This document shows, in pieces, positions 27,874-36,772 of a stretch of 64,000 nt of DNA (the stretch's first letter is position 1; the number at the start of each line of letters is the position of its first letter). The stretch comes from JANNVK01 sp031414415 (lineage in GTDB: Bacteria > Acidobacteriota > Blastocatellia > Pyrinomonadales > Pyrinomonadaceae), in contig JANNVK010000190.1 of assembly GCA_031414415.1 (NCBI GenBank), forward strand, positions 1 to 64,000, given 5' to 3'. The translations under genes were made by a program, and so were the position numbers. Under the pieces are notes generated by a model that saw only the letters and a program-made list of their open reading frames with translations, was not told the DNA's origin and made no database searches.

Positions 27874-29529
27874 CTATGAAACAAATCGTTCCAAAACTCT
27901 CGACAACTGCAAAGCCATCGCAATTAACGGAATGCTGCCAATTGCGGCGGCGATTCCGGCTAAAACTTTTAACCAATGAAGTCGTCTGTTCCACGCAATT
28001 TCTTGATATGTCAGAAGCGGCGGAACTGATGCTAAAACCGGTAAACCTGTGTAATGCTTTGCGTCGTCAATATTTTGGATTCTAAATAATCTTGGAACTT
28101 CGAAAATTCCGGCGAGAAATAAACCTAATGCAAGCCCAGTTACAGTTCCAAAAACGACTAACATCATTCTTTTTGCCGAATTAACCGGAGCCGCCGGCAA
28201 ACTTGCAGGATCTTGCACTTTGATAGTTTCGCCTTGTGCATTGCTCGCAACATCAACCTGCATCTGCGATTCGGTTTTCTTTTTGAGCATATCGTCGTAG
28301 CTTGTTTTGGCAGAATTATATTCGTTGTTAATTCCTTCCAGAGCCACTTTGACATTCGGAATTGTGTTAATTTTTGCTTCAAGAACAGAAATTTGTCCAG
28401 CATTTTGTCGGATTTCAGAATCCTTTCCAGCCATTTGAGCTTCAGCTTGAACTATTTGGCTTTGGGATTTGACGATGTCTATTTGAATCTGTTGGCTTTG
28501 CAAATCGGCTTTTTGTTTTGTCAGTTCTACTGCTTGCCCAGCTGATTCTTTCGCATCCTTAGCCATATCGTCGATTTGCTCTTCTATTCTTGCAAGTTCA
28601 GTTTTCGTGTTTACAACTTCTGGCATTTTATCTTTGTAAACTTTTTTTTGCGACTCAAGTTTCGCTTGTAATTCCGCCCTTTTCTTTACCATTTCAGCAT
28701 AAGCACTTGAATCCTTGTAAGTTTTTTTTCCAGCTGAATCAGCATCTTTAGCACCAAAATTTTCAATTATTCGCATCTGCTGGTTGAGTCCGTTAATTTG
28801 ATCACTAAGACGACCTTTTTCTTTAAGTAAAGATTCCTTATCTTTCGAAAGCGTGTCTTCTTTTTGTCGCAAACCTGAAAGTTGTGCAATCAAACCTTGT
28901 TGGTTATCAGGCAGAGTTTCAACGTTTTGCATCATAACTTGGAGTCGTTGTTTTGAGAGTAGATCAAGATTGGTTTTTACTTCTAAAACTTGTTTATCGA
29001 GAAATTCTTTTGTCGTTCCAGCTTGATCGATCTGCACATTAATTTGCGAATTTACATACATACTCGCAAGTTCACCCGCAACTTGCTGTGCCGAACGCGG
29101 ATTGCGATCATCAAATTTTATGACAAAAGACGCAACCTTATTTTCCGCACTTTCTTGAGTTTCAACATTGATATTCTTGAACATTTTTTCGATGATAACT
29201 TCCATCGGTGTTCCGTTTGCTCTCTCCATTTCGTAAAGTTTGTATTTTGCGATCATCGGTTCAAGCGACGAACGGCTCAAAACTTCTTGGTTCATTGTGA
29301 GCAATCTTTGATTCAAATCGTCATCAGAAAGCGATGCCACAACTTTACCCGAAATAACCGGCGGTTTCACGGTTAACAACGTTCTTGATTGATAAATACT
29401 CGGAAGTTTTGACACAACCCAACCCATCGCAATTAAGCCGACGAGTGTCGGCAAAAGTATGTGCCAGATTCTTCTGCGAATGATTTTCCCAATTTCGCCA
29501 ATTGATTTTTGTCTAAATTCAGCTGCCAT
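27874..29529 (-). CDS. Wzc/Wzz-like polysaccharide chain-length protein
   Basis: The 551-residue inner-membrane protein has an N-terminal Wzz domain with a first membrane helix (ILLPTLVGLIAMGWVVSKL), a long periplasmic coiled-coil region (roughly 150-400, including EKGRLSDQINGLNQQM), a second helix at about 455-477 (PVNSAKRMMLVV onward) and an additional C-terminal hydrophobic segment. It lacks a kinase domain, which is supplied by the separate autokinase gene. It controls EPS chain length and bridges to the export channel. A GAGGAAAT ribosome binding site lies upstream. Confidence 0.93.
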   Translation of the reverse strand: MAAEFRQKSIGEIGKIIRRRIWHILLPTLVGLIAMGWVVSKLPSIYQSRTLLTVKPPVISGKVVASLSDDDLNQRLLTMNQEVLSRSSLEPMIAKYKLYEMERANGTPMEVIIEKMFKNINVETQESAENKVASFVIKFDDRNPRSAQQVAGELASMYVNSQINVQIDQAGTTKEFLDKQVLEVKTNLDLLSKQRLQVMMQNVETLPDNQQGLIAQLSGLRQKEDTLSKDKESLLKEKGRLSDQINGLNQQMRIIENFGAKDADSAGKKTYKDSSAYAEMVKKRAELQAKLESQKKVYKDKMPEVVNTKTELARIEEQIDDMAKDAKESAGQAVELTKQKADLQSQQIQIDIVKSQSQIVQAEAQMAGKDSEIRQNAGQISVLEAKINTIPNVKVALEGINNEYNSAKTSYDDMLKKKTESQMQVDVASNAQGETIKVQDPASLPAAPVNSAKRMMLVVFGTVTGLALGLFLAGIFEVPRLFRIQNIDDAKHYTGLPVLASVPPLLTYQEIAWNRRLHWLKVLAGIAAAIGSIPLIAMALQLSRVLERFVS

Positions 29530-29556
29530 TTTTATTTCCTCGTTTCGAAAAAACCC

Positions 29557-29736
29557 TTATCCAATTGTCGTTTGACTTAATTCCGTATTTTGGTTTTTAA
29601 TATATTCACGTTGTTTAAAAACTTTGCGAAGCCCAATTGTAAAAGCAATCAAACTCGCACCAAAAATTAATAACGCTAAAGATTCAGGCATATAGCCCAA
29701 CAATAAATTATTTCCAGTTTCTAATAAATACATCAT
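29557..29736 (-). CDS. 59-residue PEP-CTERM-like small membrane protein
   Basis: A short gene lies between the TPR lipoprotein and the Wzc-like gene. It encodes 59 residues beginning MMYLLETGNNLLLGYMPES. The centre is MPES, then a hydrophobic helix (LALLIFGASLIAFTIG) and a basic cluster (LRKVFKQR), the three parts of a PEP-CTERM sorting signal with PES in place of PEP. A polar tail of about 16 residues follows. The start has a well-placed ribosome binding site (GAGGT at 29742-29746, five bases before ATG) and sits 17 bases after the upstream stop. No cargo domain exists. It may be a minimal exosortase substrate, a regulator or simply a small bitopic subunit of the EPS machinery; the role is unknown. 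Confidence 0.75.
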   Translation of the reverse strand: MMYLLETGNNLLLGYMPESLALLIFGASLIAFTIGLRKVFKQREYIKNQNTELSQTTIG

Positions 29737-29753
29737 GTTTTACCTCAAATTCT

Positions 29754-32132
29754 CTATAAACCACTGATTAAACCTTTTGCTGTTTGCAAATCTTCCTTGC
29801 TCAAATTCTTTTCATTTTTCAACGCACTTTCTAGTTCTTTGCGGGCGTTGACCTTGTCGCCAACTGCGGCAAACGCCGAACCTAAACGAAATCGATATGT
29901 CGGATTTGGCGTTTTATTAACTTTTTCAGCGTCTGCAACATCTATTGCAACCGCTTTTTTCAAACTTTCAACTGCTGGTGCGAGCAAATTTTTCTTTGTG
30001 TAAACCAACGCCAAAGTGTCATAATAACTAGCTTTGCTCGAGTCTTTCATCACCAAACTTTGCATTAAAGTCAACGCTTCGTCCAAATTTCCCGAGTCGT
30101 TTGCCGCAATGTTCCACGCCAAATTGTTAATCGCAATTGCATTTTCGGGATTAACTTTTAAGGCACTTCGATAATTTTTGTCAGATTCTGAATGATTTTG
30201 ACGCGAACTTTCGAGCATTCCGATCAACGTATAAATTGTCGAATCCGGTTTTTTTGTCACAATTTTTTTGTATTGCTCAATCGCCTCATCGCCTTTGTTT
30301 TGGTCAATTAAAAGCGATGCAAGTGCCGAATAAGCTGGCAAATAAGTTTCATCAAGTTCGATTGATTTCTTAAGTTCCATTTCAGCAGAAGCAATATTTT
30401 TTTCGGCAATAAAAACTTCAGCGTTAAGATAATGAAATGCTGGAAGCAGATTTTTTTGCCCCGTATTTTCAGCAATTTTTGATTCTATTTTGGCGTGTGC
30501 TTGGGCAAATTTTTGTTGTTTAGAAAAAACATTGACCAAGCCATTCAATGCATCAAAGTTTTTAGAATCAATAGTTAACGATTTTTCGTAAAGCGATTCT
30601 GCTTCGCCAAAACTCTTTTCAGCAATCGCCAATCTCGCTAAATTTAAGAGTGAACTAACCGAATTGGGCGAAAGTTTATTTACTTCTAACAAATCAATTT
30701 TGGCATCTGTAAGTTTGCCAAGCTCAATATTTGCAAGACCGCGAGAAGTGGTTGCCCGAATGCGAAGTTCTTCAAGATTCTGAGCCGAAGTTTCTGCACT
30801 CGCGTAGCTATTTTTCACAATATCGAGAAGTTCATTAGCTTGCGAAATAACTTTTGTCGGTTCATTTGCCGCAAAACTTGCCTGAATTTTTAACAACTTG
30901 CTAAACAAATAGTTTGGATGATATTTTTCTAAATCGCTGATGTATGCTCGTGCTTGATCAAATTGTCCGAGCGATAATTTGGCTTGAGCCATATAAAAAA
31001 GCCCAAACTTTAGCGTCGGTTGCTTTTTCAAAACTTCTTCTAAATCTTTAGTCGCAGAATCGACATCGCTTTCTTGAAGTTTCACCCGCGAACGAAGAAT
31101 TAGAGCTTCAACATCGGTATCATTTATCGATAAAAGTTTATCAACTTGCTCGGTTGCTTTGACCAAATCTTTCTTTTGAAGATAAATTTCGCCAAGTCTG
31201 TATCGAGCCTTCACGAATCCTGTATTGTCTGCCAATATCGCTTCAAATGTTTTTATCGAATCTTGATCGCGATCAATAAGAGCATAAAAATCAGCGAGCA
31301 TTATTCTGCTTTCCGAACTATTTGCTTGAATTTCAACTAATTGTTTATATGCAGACTCAGCCTTGTCTAAATCGCGTGCGGAAAGATAATAACTAGCAAT
31401 CGCTTCCCTTGCATCGAAACTTGTTGGCTCAACTTCAATCGCCTTATTATATTGAGCTTCAGCTTCATTCGAACGTTTGGCAAACGTCATAAATCTGCCA
31501 TATTCCATATAGCCAAGCGACGAATTTGGTGCAATTGAAATTGCTTTTTGAATATATTTTTCTGATTCAGCGATGTTTGCTGTTCGTTGATAATATCTTG
31601 AAAGGCTCAAATATGACTCGATTCTAGTTGGTTCGAGTGAAATTGCCTCTTGCAAAACTTTTACAATTTCGGCTTCCGGTCGTTCTTGAACTGTTAATAA
31701 ACTAGCTTTTAAAATGTGACCTTCAACATATTTTGGATTTATCGCAAAAATCTCAGTTAAAAGTTTGTCTGCTTCCCAAACCTGTGGCGGATCGAGTAAT
31801 AAAAAATAGTTACCAAGTTTAGATTTTGCATCGAGGTTATTTGGGTCAAGTGCGATTGTTTGTCTGAGATTTTCTATTGTTCCAAATGTGTCGCCAAGGC
31901 TTTCGTCTGCTCTGGCTAAACCCCAAAAGGCTTCAGATGAAGTTTTATCGTAGTCCGCAGCGGTGCGAAACTCCATTTTAGCTTCCTGAAATTTTCTTTG
32001 TTTTAAGAGTTCTTCGCCACGAGAAAGATATTTTTCTTTGGTGTTTCCGCACGATGAAAAGGCGAAAATTAAGCCTAGAATTATGGCAGATAACAATAAT
32101 TTATGAAATTTTAGGCACTCAACTACGTTCAT
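29754..32132 (-). CDS. prsT: PrsT-like TPR-repeat lipoprotein of the exosortase EPS locus
   Basis: The 792-residue protein has a lipoprotein signal (LLLSAIILGLIFAFSSCGN, Cys28) and then about twenty tetratricopeptide repeats to the C-terminus (for example AFWGLARADESLGD and PAYSALASLLIDQNKGDEAI). It corresponds to the large TPR lipoproteins (PrsT family) that accompany exosortase EPS loci and probably scaffold the export complex on the periplasmic side. A perfect 13-base-pair hairpin ends 20 bases upstream of the start. Downstream it is tightly linked to the small PEP-CTERM-like gene. Confidence 0.88.
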   Translation of the reverse strand: MNVVECLKFHKLLLSAIILGLIFAFSSCGNTKEKYLSRGEELLKQRKFQEAKMEFRTAADYDKTSSEAFWGLARADESLGDTFGTIENLRQTIALDPNNLDAKSKLGNYFLLLDPPQVWEADKLLTEIFAINPKYVEGHILKASLLTVQERPEAEIVKVLQEAISLEPTRIESYLSLSRYYQRTANIAESEKYIQKAISIAPNSSLGYMEYGRFMTFAKRSNEAEAQYNKAIEVEPTSFDAREAIASYYLSARDLDKAESAYKQLVEIQANSSESRIMLADFYALIDRDQDSIKTFEAILADNTGFVKARYRLGEIYLQKKDLVKATEQVDKLLSINDTDVEALILRSRVKLQESDVDSATKDLEEVLKKQPTLKFGLFYMAQAKLSLGQFDQARAYISDLEKYHPNYLFSKLLKIQASFAANEPTKVISQANELLDIVKNSYASAETSAQNLEELRIRATTSRGLANIELGKLTDAKIDLLEVNKLSPNSVSSLLNLARLAIAEKSFGEAESLYEKSLTIDSKNFDALNGLVNVFSKQQKFAQAHAKIESKIAENTGQKNLLPAFHYLNAEVFIAEKNIASAEMELKKSIELDETYLPAYSALASLLIDQNKGDEAIEQYKKIVTKKPDSTIYTLIGMLESSRQNHSESDKNYRSALKVNPENAIAINNLAWNIAANDSGNLDEALTLMQSLVMKDSSKASYYDTLALVYTKKNLLAPAVESLKKAVAIDVADAEKVNKTPNPTYRFRLGSAFAAVGDKVNARKELESALKNEKNLSKEDLQTAKGLISGL

Positions 32133-32151
32133 TTTTTTAAATCATTTTACT

Positions 32152-32184
32152 GCCGAGTGTTTTCGGGCATTGAAAACACTCGGC
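32152..32184. promoter_or_regulatory. perfect 13-bp hairpin in the leader of the TPR gene
   Basis: GCCGAGTGTTTTC (32152-32164) and GAAAACACTCGGC (32172-32184) are exact complements around a 7-base loop. Read on the plus strand it is followed by TTTTCT, so it could terminate antisense transcripts; on the minus strand it lies in the leader of the TPR gene, without a T run after it. A role in mRNA stability or attenuation is possible. Confidence 0.6.
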
Positions 32185-32435
32185 TTTTCTCAAGAATTCT
32201 TAAAAACAAGGGCATCTTATTTAGAAAGAATCCAGAATCTAACAACTTTTCAATTTTACGATTATTTCGGCAATTTCTTTAGCATCGCTTTAGAAACAAA
32301 TAATCGATTTTTCGTCGCCAACTTTCGTCAGCAACCATAGAAAACTTGTAATCAATCAATAGTTTCAGAAAAAATCTAAAACATATAATTTGTCAGATTC
32401 AATTTGGGGGAATGTTTACGAATTATAGACGAATT
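32185..32435. other. 251-base spacer between exosortase and TPR genes, no gene found
   Basis: Together with the hairpin this forms a gap of about 300 bases inside the EPS locus. Short reading frames exist but none has a ribosome binding site or recognisable product. I see no known riboswitch; it probably holds a second promoter for the downstream genes. Confidence 0.5.
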
Positions 32436-34022
32436 TCATTCGGGAACAAAATCAGAAAGTTTGTTGGAAATGTTTGAGGAAAGATCAATTGCCAGCTGAG
32501 TTGCTTCAGTTTCAGAATTCCCTGCCGGAATTAAAATTCGAACCATTGAACCATCAGAACGTTGCCGAGTAAAACTATCTAAAACAGTAAATATTTTATC
32601 AGAATATTCACTAGCGACTTCACGCCCTCGTCCCTGATACCAATATATCATAACCTCGCGTTTGCTGTCATTAACTATAATGTAGCGATTGGCGTTAAAA
32701 GTTTCTCCATTTGCGAGTTTTATTTCAACTAATTCGGGTTCTTTCATTTCCCAACCTGAACCCGGAAGACAATTTTGCGGACTATGATAAGTTGCACCAC
32801 TTTTTTGCGAAGCATAATAACCAACATACAAATTCGCGACATTTCCGCTCGGCAATTCATATTCTCGCATTAAATAATCTGTCGTTCGCAAAACACTTTC
32901 GGTTTGTCCGCTGAACCGAATGTCGTTGCCACGCTGTTTCCAATCGCCGAGAATTGAGGGAATTTCTTTTAAAGCTAATCTTTTAATCTGAGCTTCCTCA
33001 CGTGATTCAAACCAATTTATAAAAAATCCACCAATTACTAAACATCCGATTAAAATTAAAACCGGTTGCCACGATGTCGGAGTTTGTTCAAATAAATCAG
33101 CTTTTTGTTCGTCGCCAACTACAAAAAATTTCTTAAAAACTAATTTAAAAACAAACCCAACCAAAGCGAGCAAAATTAAAGCTACGAGATAAACCAACCA
33201 GCCAGAAAGATCGTGAAAAAAACCATCGAGCATTTTTTTGCCGTAAAGATGCGTAAAAATTCCGGTTGCGGTAACTCGTCCGGCGTTGGTCAAAATTGCG
33301 ATAGGAATTGCAGAAAATATTAAAACAATTGATAACCAGAAGTTGAAATTAAGGTAAAAAGGTTTTCCTTGTTGAGATTTTTCGCGAGAAAAATAAGCTA
33401 AAACCAGTGCAAGAGTCACCAAAGTCATCAGCGAACGAATGCCGCTACAAGCCTCAACTACTTCTAAACTAACAATTTGCGTCGCTCCAACTGGCAAAAT
33501 TTCAATAACATTTCCGTTTCTAACCGATGGAACTCCAAAAAATCTAATTCCCCAAATTGCCATTTGTGAAGCGTAAACTTGCAACGGAAAAGCAATTTTG
33601 TTGAAAATAATTTGCGGAATTGGGATTGCAAAAATTAATAAAAAGAACGGAACATATAGAAATTTGAATATTTTAAAGCCAAAAAAGTAAATCACCGTTC
33701 CGCTTAACATCACAACGAGAGAAATTCGTTGCATAAAAAGTTCGGCACCGAGAGTTCCCGCAAAAAGCATCGCAAGTGCAATCAACACAACACTTCCGCC
33801 AATCCAATATGATTGTTTTTCGCGTGAAATTTTGAGTAAATCAAACTCAAGCCAAATGATATATGCGATAACAAATGGCACAAGCAAGCCGTGTGAATAA
33901 TTTTCGTCCGTCCACCAATCGGCAGCAAGTTTTGCCAACACCAAAGCATAAAGAAACCCAATCGACACAGCAATTAAAAGCGGTCGCGGAAGTTTTTCAA
34001 AATTTTTTTGGTCAGATTTCAT
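32436..34022 (-). CDS. exosortase fused to an EpsI-like C-terminal domain
   Basis: The 528-residue protein has about eight membrane helices (residues 1-335) with the exosortase catalytic triad: Cys192 in EACSGIRS, Arg249 in NAGRVTATG and His270 in FFHDLSGWLVY. Residues 345-525 form an EpsI domain (LGDWKQRGNDIRFS; YHSPQNCLPGSGWEM; YWYQGRGREVASEY). Exosortases cleave PEP-CTERM sorting signals at the inner membrane and probably attach the proteins to a surface polymer or lipid. It is the first gene of the EPS locus and probably driven by the extended -10 at 34073-34081. No large PEP-CTERM cargo protein is encoded in this window. Confidence 0.95.
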   Translation of the reverse strand: MKSDQKNFEKLPRPLLIAVSIGFLYALVLAKLAADWWTDENYSHGLLVPFVIAYIIWLEFDLLKISREKQSYWIGGSVVLIALAMLFAGTLGAELFMQRISLVVMLSGTVIYFFGFKIFKFLYVPFFLLIFAIPIPQIIFNKIAFPLQVYASQMAIWGIRFFGVPSVRNGNVIEILPVGATQIVSLEVVEACSGIRSLMTLVTLALVLAYFSREKSQQGKPFYLNFNFWLSIVLIFSAIPIAILTNAGRVTATGIFTHLYGKKMLDGFFHDLSGWLVYLVALILLALVGFVFKLVFKKFFVVGDEQKADLFEQTPTSWQPVLILIGCLVIGGFFINWFESREEAQIKRLALKEIPSILGDWKQRGNDIRFSGQTESVLRTTDYLMREYELPSGNVANLYVGYYASQKSGATYHSPQNCLPGSGWEMKEPELVEIKLANGETFNANRYIIVNDSKREVMIYWYQGRGREVASEYSDKIFTVLDSFTRQRSDGSMVRILIPAGNSETEATQLAIDLSSNISNKLSDFVPE

Positions 34023-34072
34023 TGGATTTATGAGTTTTGAATTTCGCTTTGAAGCGTGAAGAATTCACTCTT

Positions 34073-34081
34073 ATTATAGCA
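34073..34081 (-). promoter_or_regulatory. extended -10 promoter of the exosortase gene
   Basis: On the minus strand the sequence TGCTATAAT matches an extended -10. A TTGCAT lies 19 bases upstream. Transcription would begin near 34066, giving a leader of about 44 bases that contains the palindrome CGCTTTGAAGCG (34045-34056). Confidence 0.5.
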
Positions 34082-34085
34082 ATTT

Positions 34086-34979
34086 TTAGGTAGTTCGATG
34101 CAAGATAAATTCTGCGAGACTTTTCAGAACGCTGGTTTCACAATTAAGTTTGTTTAATTCAAAAATCGCAGAATCGTGGATGTTATGAGCAAGTTTTTTT
34201 GTTTCATCAAAACCGTAAATACTTGGGTAAGTTGCCTTTGCCGCCGCGACATCTTTGCCAGCAGTTTTTCCTAAGGTTTCGGTTGTTTGCGTTATATCAA
34301 TCAAATCATCGGTTATTTGAAACAATAAACCAATATTTGAGGCGTAATTTGTGATTGCCAAAAGCTCAGAATCACTCGCGTTTCCGATAATTGCACCAGC
34401 TCTAGCCGACACCGAAATCATCGCACCAGTTTTGTTTCGATGAATTTCTTCAAGCTCTTTAATCGAAATATTTTTCCCTTCCGAATCTAAATCAAGTTGT
34501 TGTCCAGCGACCATTTTTCCGGCAGCATCAGCAACTTCTGATAACAATGTCAGACGAAATTCTGGCGACAAATGTTTATCGTCCGCAATTACTTGAAACG
34601 CCAGACTTTGCAGGAAATCACCAGCTAAAATCGCCGTTGCATCGTCAAATTTTATATGACAAGTTTCGCGACCGCGACGCAATTTATCGTCATCCATCGC
34701 TGGCAAATCATCGTGAATAAGCGAATATGTATGAATCATTTCAAGAGCCGAAGCCGTTTTGATAAGCGAACTTATTGAAACTCCAAACGCATCGCCAACC
34801 GCAATTAAGAGCGTTGGACGAAACCGTTTTCCACCAGCAAAAATGCTCCAACGGATTGCCGAATGCAATCTTTGTGGCTCAATCTCGCTCGCCGGAAGAA
34901 TCTGATTTAAAGCGACTTCAACCGCTTCGCTAGATTGCAAAAAAAATTGCTCAAGATTTATTTTTGTTTGATTTTTCAC
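34086..34979 (-). CDS. ispA: polyprenyl (farnesyl/geranyl) diphosphate synthase
   Basis: The 297-residue enzyme shows both Asp-rich motifs of short-chain prenyl synthases: HDDLPAMDDDKLRRG (residues 89-103) and FQITDDLIDIT, with the lysine-containing IFAGGKRFRP upstream. The two-residue insertion in the first motif (DDxxxxD) is typical of bacterial IspA. It makes farnesyl diphosphate for undecaprenyl phosphate and quinone synthesis, which suits its position beside the EPS locus, although that gene order may be coincidental. It is divergent from the STAS gene across 204 bases without other features. Confidence 0.93.
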   Translation of the reverse strand: MKNQTKINLEQFFLQSSEAVEVALNQILPASEIEPQRLHSAIRWSIFAGGKRFRPTLLIAVGDAFGVSISSLIKTASALEMIHTYSLIHDDLPAMDDDKLRRGRETCHIKFDDATAILAGDFLQSLAFQVIADDKHLSPEFRLTLLSEVADAAGKMVAGQQLDLDSEGKNISIKELEEIHRNKTGAMISVSARAGAIIGNASDSELLAITNYASNIGLLFQITDDLIDITQTTETLGKTAGKDVAAAKATYPSIYGFDETKKLAHNIHDSAIFELNKLNCETSVLKSLAEFILHRTT

Positions 34980-35183
34980 TCTAAGTTAAGTTAAAAAGAC
35001 AATATTTGTGAACGTAAAGAATAGCATAATTTGACGATTTCTAAATTTTCGAGACATCTATAACTATTAAATCTATCAATACCGAGTCGAAATCTGTTGC
35101 TTTCTAGTTTTCTTTGTGTTAAACCTAATCTTCAAGTAGATTCTTCTCATAGGCAATCTAAATTAAACAAGGACGGAAGTTAA

Positions 35184-35507
35184 GTGATTCCACAAACTGA
35201 AAGAGAACATACTTTTAATTCTGAAAATGGGAAAGCAGTCGTTTTTGCAAGCGATTATTTAAACAAACTCAGCGGCGAAAAAATCGAACGTGAATGTAAA
35301 ACCAAACTCGATGCTGGTTTCAAAACCTTAGAAGTAAATTTTAAACAAACCGAAATCGTTAACAGCATTGCAATTTCGATTTTACTGGGAGTTATTGATG
35401 CAGCTTCAAACGCTGGTGCGAAAGTTATTTTTTCGCAAGTAAATGAAGAAACTGTCGAGCTTTTTGAAACGCTTGGGCTAACAAATCACGTAAAATTAGA
35501 AAATTAA
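35184..35507 (+). CDS. STAS-domain protein (anti-sigma factor antagonist-like)
   Basis: The 107-residue protein has the STAS layout: beta strand/segment (KAVVFASDYLNKLSGEKIE), then LEVNFKQTEIVNSIAISILL with the serine region that is phosphorylated in SpoIIAA-like proteins, and AGAKVIFSQVNEETVELFE near the end. It begins with GTG preceded by a purine-rich AAGGACGGAAG. The next gene, encoding a GAF/HD-GYP protein, starts five bases after its stop, so both are probably co-transcribed and act in the same signalling path. No matching anti-sigma kinase is nearby. Confidence 0.82.
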   Translation: MIPQTEREHTFNSENGKAVVFASDYLNKLSGEKIERECKTKLDAGFKTLEVNFKQTEIVNSIAISILLGVIDAASNAGAKVIFSQVNEETVELFETLGLTNHVKLEN

Positions 35508-35512
35508 AGTTT

Positions 35513-36772
35513 ATGTCTGAAAACCAAATAAAACTCGTTCACACATTTTCTGCGTTGGCTGAAATTGGACAAGAAGTTACAAATAAACGTAATTTTCAAG
35601 AAATGATTCGCACATCGCTTCATTTATTGCTTGGCAGTTTGGCGATTATGCGTGGCGGCGTGGCGAGATTTTCGAGATATGGACACGAGTTAAATATGCT
35701 TGCGGTTCGCGGGTTAGGTGAAGATTTTCCGCTCAGTTTATCGCTCTGCCAAGAAGATGAACGACAATTTTTGACAGCCGGATTAACTGCAATTGAAATA
35801 AGTCAAGCTAAAATGTTGCCACTTTTTCATGTTTATGATCAGAGTTTTGACTCGCGAAAACTCGAGTTATTAATTCCTTTAATTATTCGCGATGAATTTT
35901 TAGGCGTTATTTTACTTGGTGAAAAAGCGAATGGCGAACCATATTCGGCTTACGATAAAGATATAATTTGTGCGATGGCGAGGCATATTGGCGTTGGAAT
36001 TCAGCAGAGAAATATGATGTCAGAACTCGAACGCAAAGCACAGGAAAATCTCAAACTTTACGACGATTTGCGACTGACATATAAAGACACAGTGAAATCT
36101 TTTGCGGCGGCGATTGATTGCAAAGATAAATATACCGAAGGACACTCTGTCAGAGTCGGTAAATACTCAGAGTTAATCGCTTTTGAACTTGGTTGGGAAG
36201 AAAAAGAGGTCGAAGGTGCGGCAGTTGCCGGTTATTTACACGATGTGGGGAAATTAGCGGTTGATCGCTCGATTATCAATTCGCCATTGCGTTTAAATGC
36301 GAGTGAAAATATTCAACTTTCAAAACATCCAGCGGTTGGTTATGAAATTTTATCACCGATTCATCATCCATTTACAGACGTTCCGCTGGCGGCAAAATAT
36401 CATCACGAAAGACTTGATGGACGCGGTTATCCAGACGGTTTGTTAGATCACGAAATTCCGTATATTGCGAAAATAGTAAACTTAGCAGATTCTTTTGACG
36501 CAATGACAACCGACCGACCTTATAAGCGACGCAGAAACGCCGAAGACGTAATTATAGATATGAGTGAAAATTCGGGCAAACAATTTGCTCCTGAATTAGT
36601 TTCGGCTTTTTGCCGTTCAATGTTGAAAGAATTAACGAACGAAAAGAAAGATAAAAAATTTCGGCGTTCGCTCGGAAAAGATTATCTCGATTCGGAAAAA
36701 ATTGTCCCAATGCTCAAAGAAGTTTTAAATAACCGCAATGGAACCAGTTATTTAACAAATGTAGCGAGCTAA
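35513..36772 (+). CDS. GAF-HD-GYP c-di-GMP phosphodiesterase
   Basis: The 419-residue protein has an N-terminal GAF-like sensor (about 10-165) and an HD-GYP domain: HSVRVGKYS, GYLHDVGK (His243-Asp244), SKHPAVGYEIL and HHERLDGRGYPDG with the GYP motif. HD-GYP proteins hydrolyse c-di-GMP, opposing the GGDEF-EAL enzyme at 11-13 kb. It is cytoplasmic and co-transcribed with the STAS gene. Its stop overlaps that of the convergent LysR gene by four bases. Confidence 0.94.
   Translation: MSENQIKLVHTFSALAEIGQEVTNKRNFQEMIRTSLHLLLGSLAIMRGGVARFSRYGHELNMLAVRGLGEDFPLSLSLCQEDERQFLTAGLTAIEISQAKMLPLFHVYDQSFDSRKLELLIPLIIRDEFLGVILLGEKANGEPYSAYDKDIICAMARHIGVGIQQRNMMSELERKAQENLKLYDDLRLTYKDTVKSFAAAIDCKDKYTEGHSVRVGKYSELIAFELGWEEKEVEGAAVAGYLHDVGKLAVDRSIINSPLRLNASENIQLSKHPAVGYEILSPIHHPFTDVPLAAKYHHERLDGRGYPDGLLDHEIPYIAKIVNLADSFDAMTTDRPYKRRRNAEDVIIDMSENSGKQFAPELVSAFCRSMLKELTNEKKDKKFRRSLGKDYLDSEKIVPMLKEVLNNRNGTSYLTNVAS

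Noticed and set aside
32185..32435. A c-di-GMP riboswitch or small gene in the spacer of the EPS locus
   Set aside because: The conserved bases of the known c-di-GMP riboswitch classes are not visible and no short frame has a ribosome binding site.
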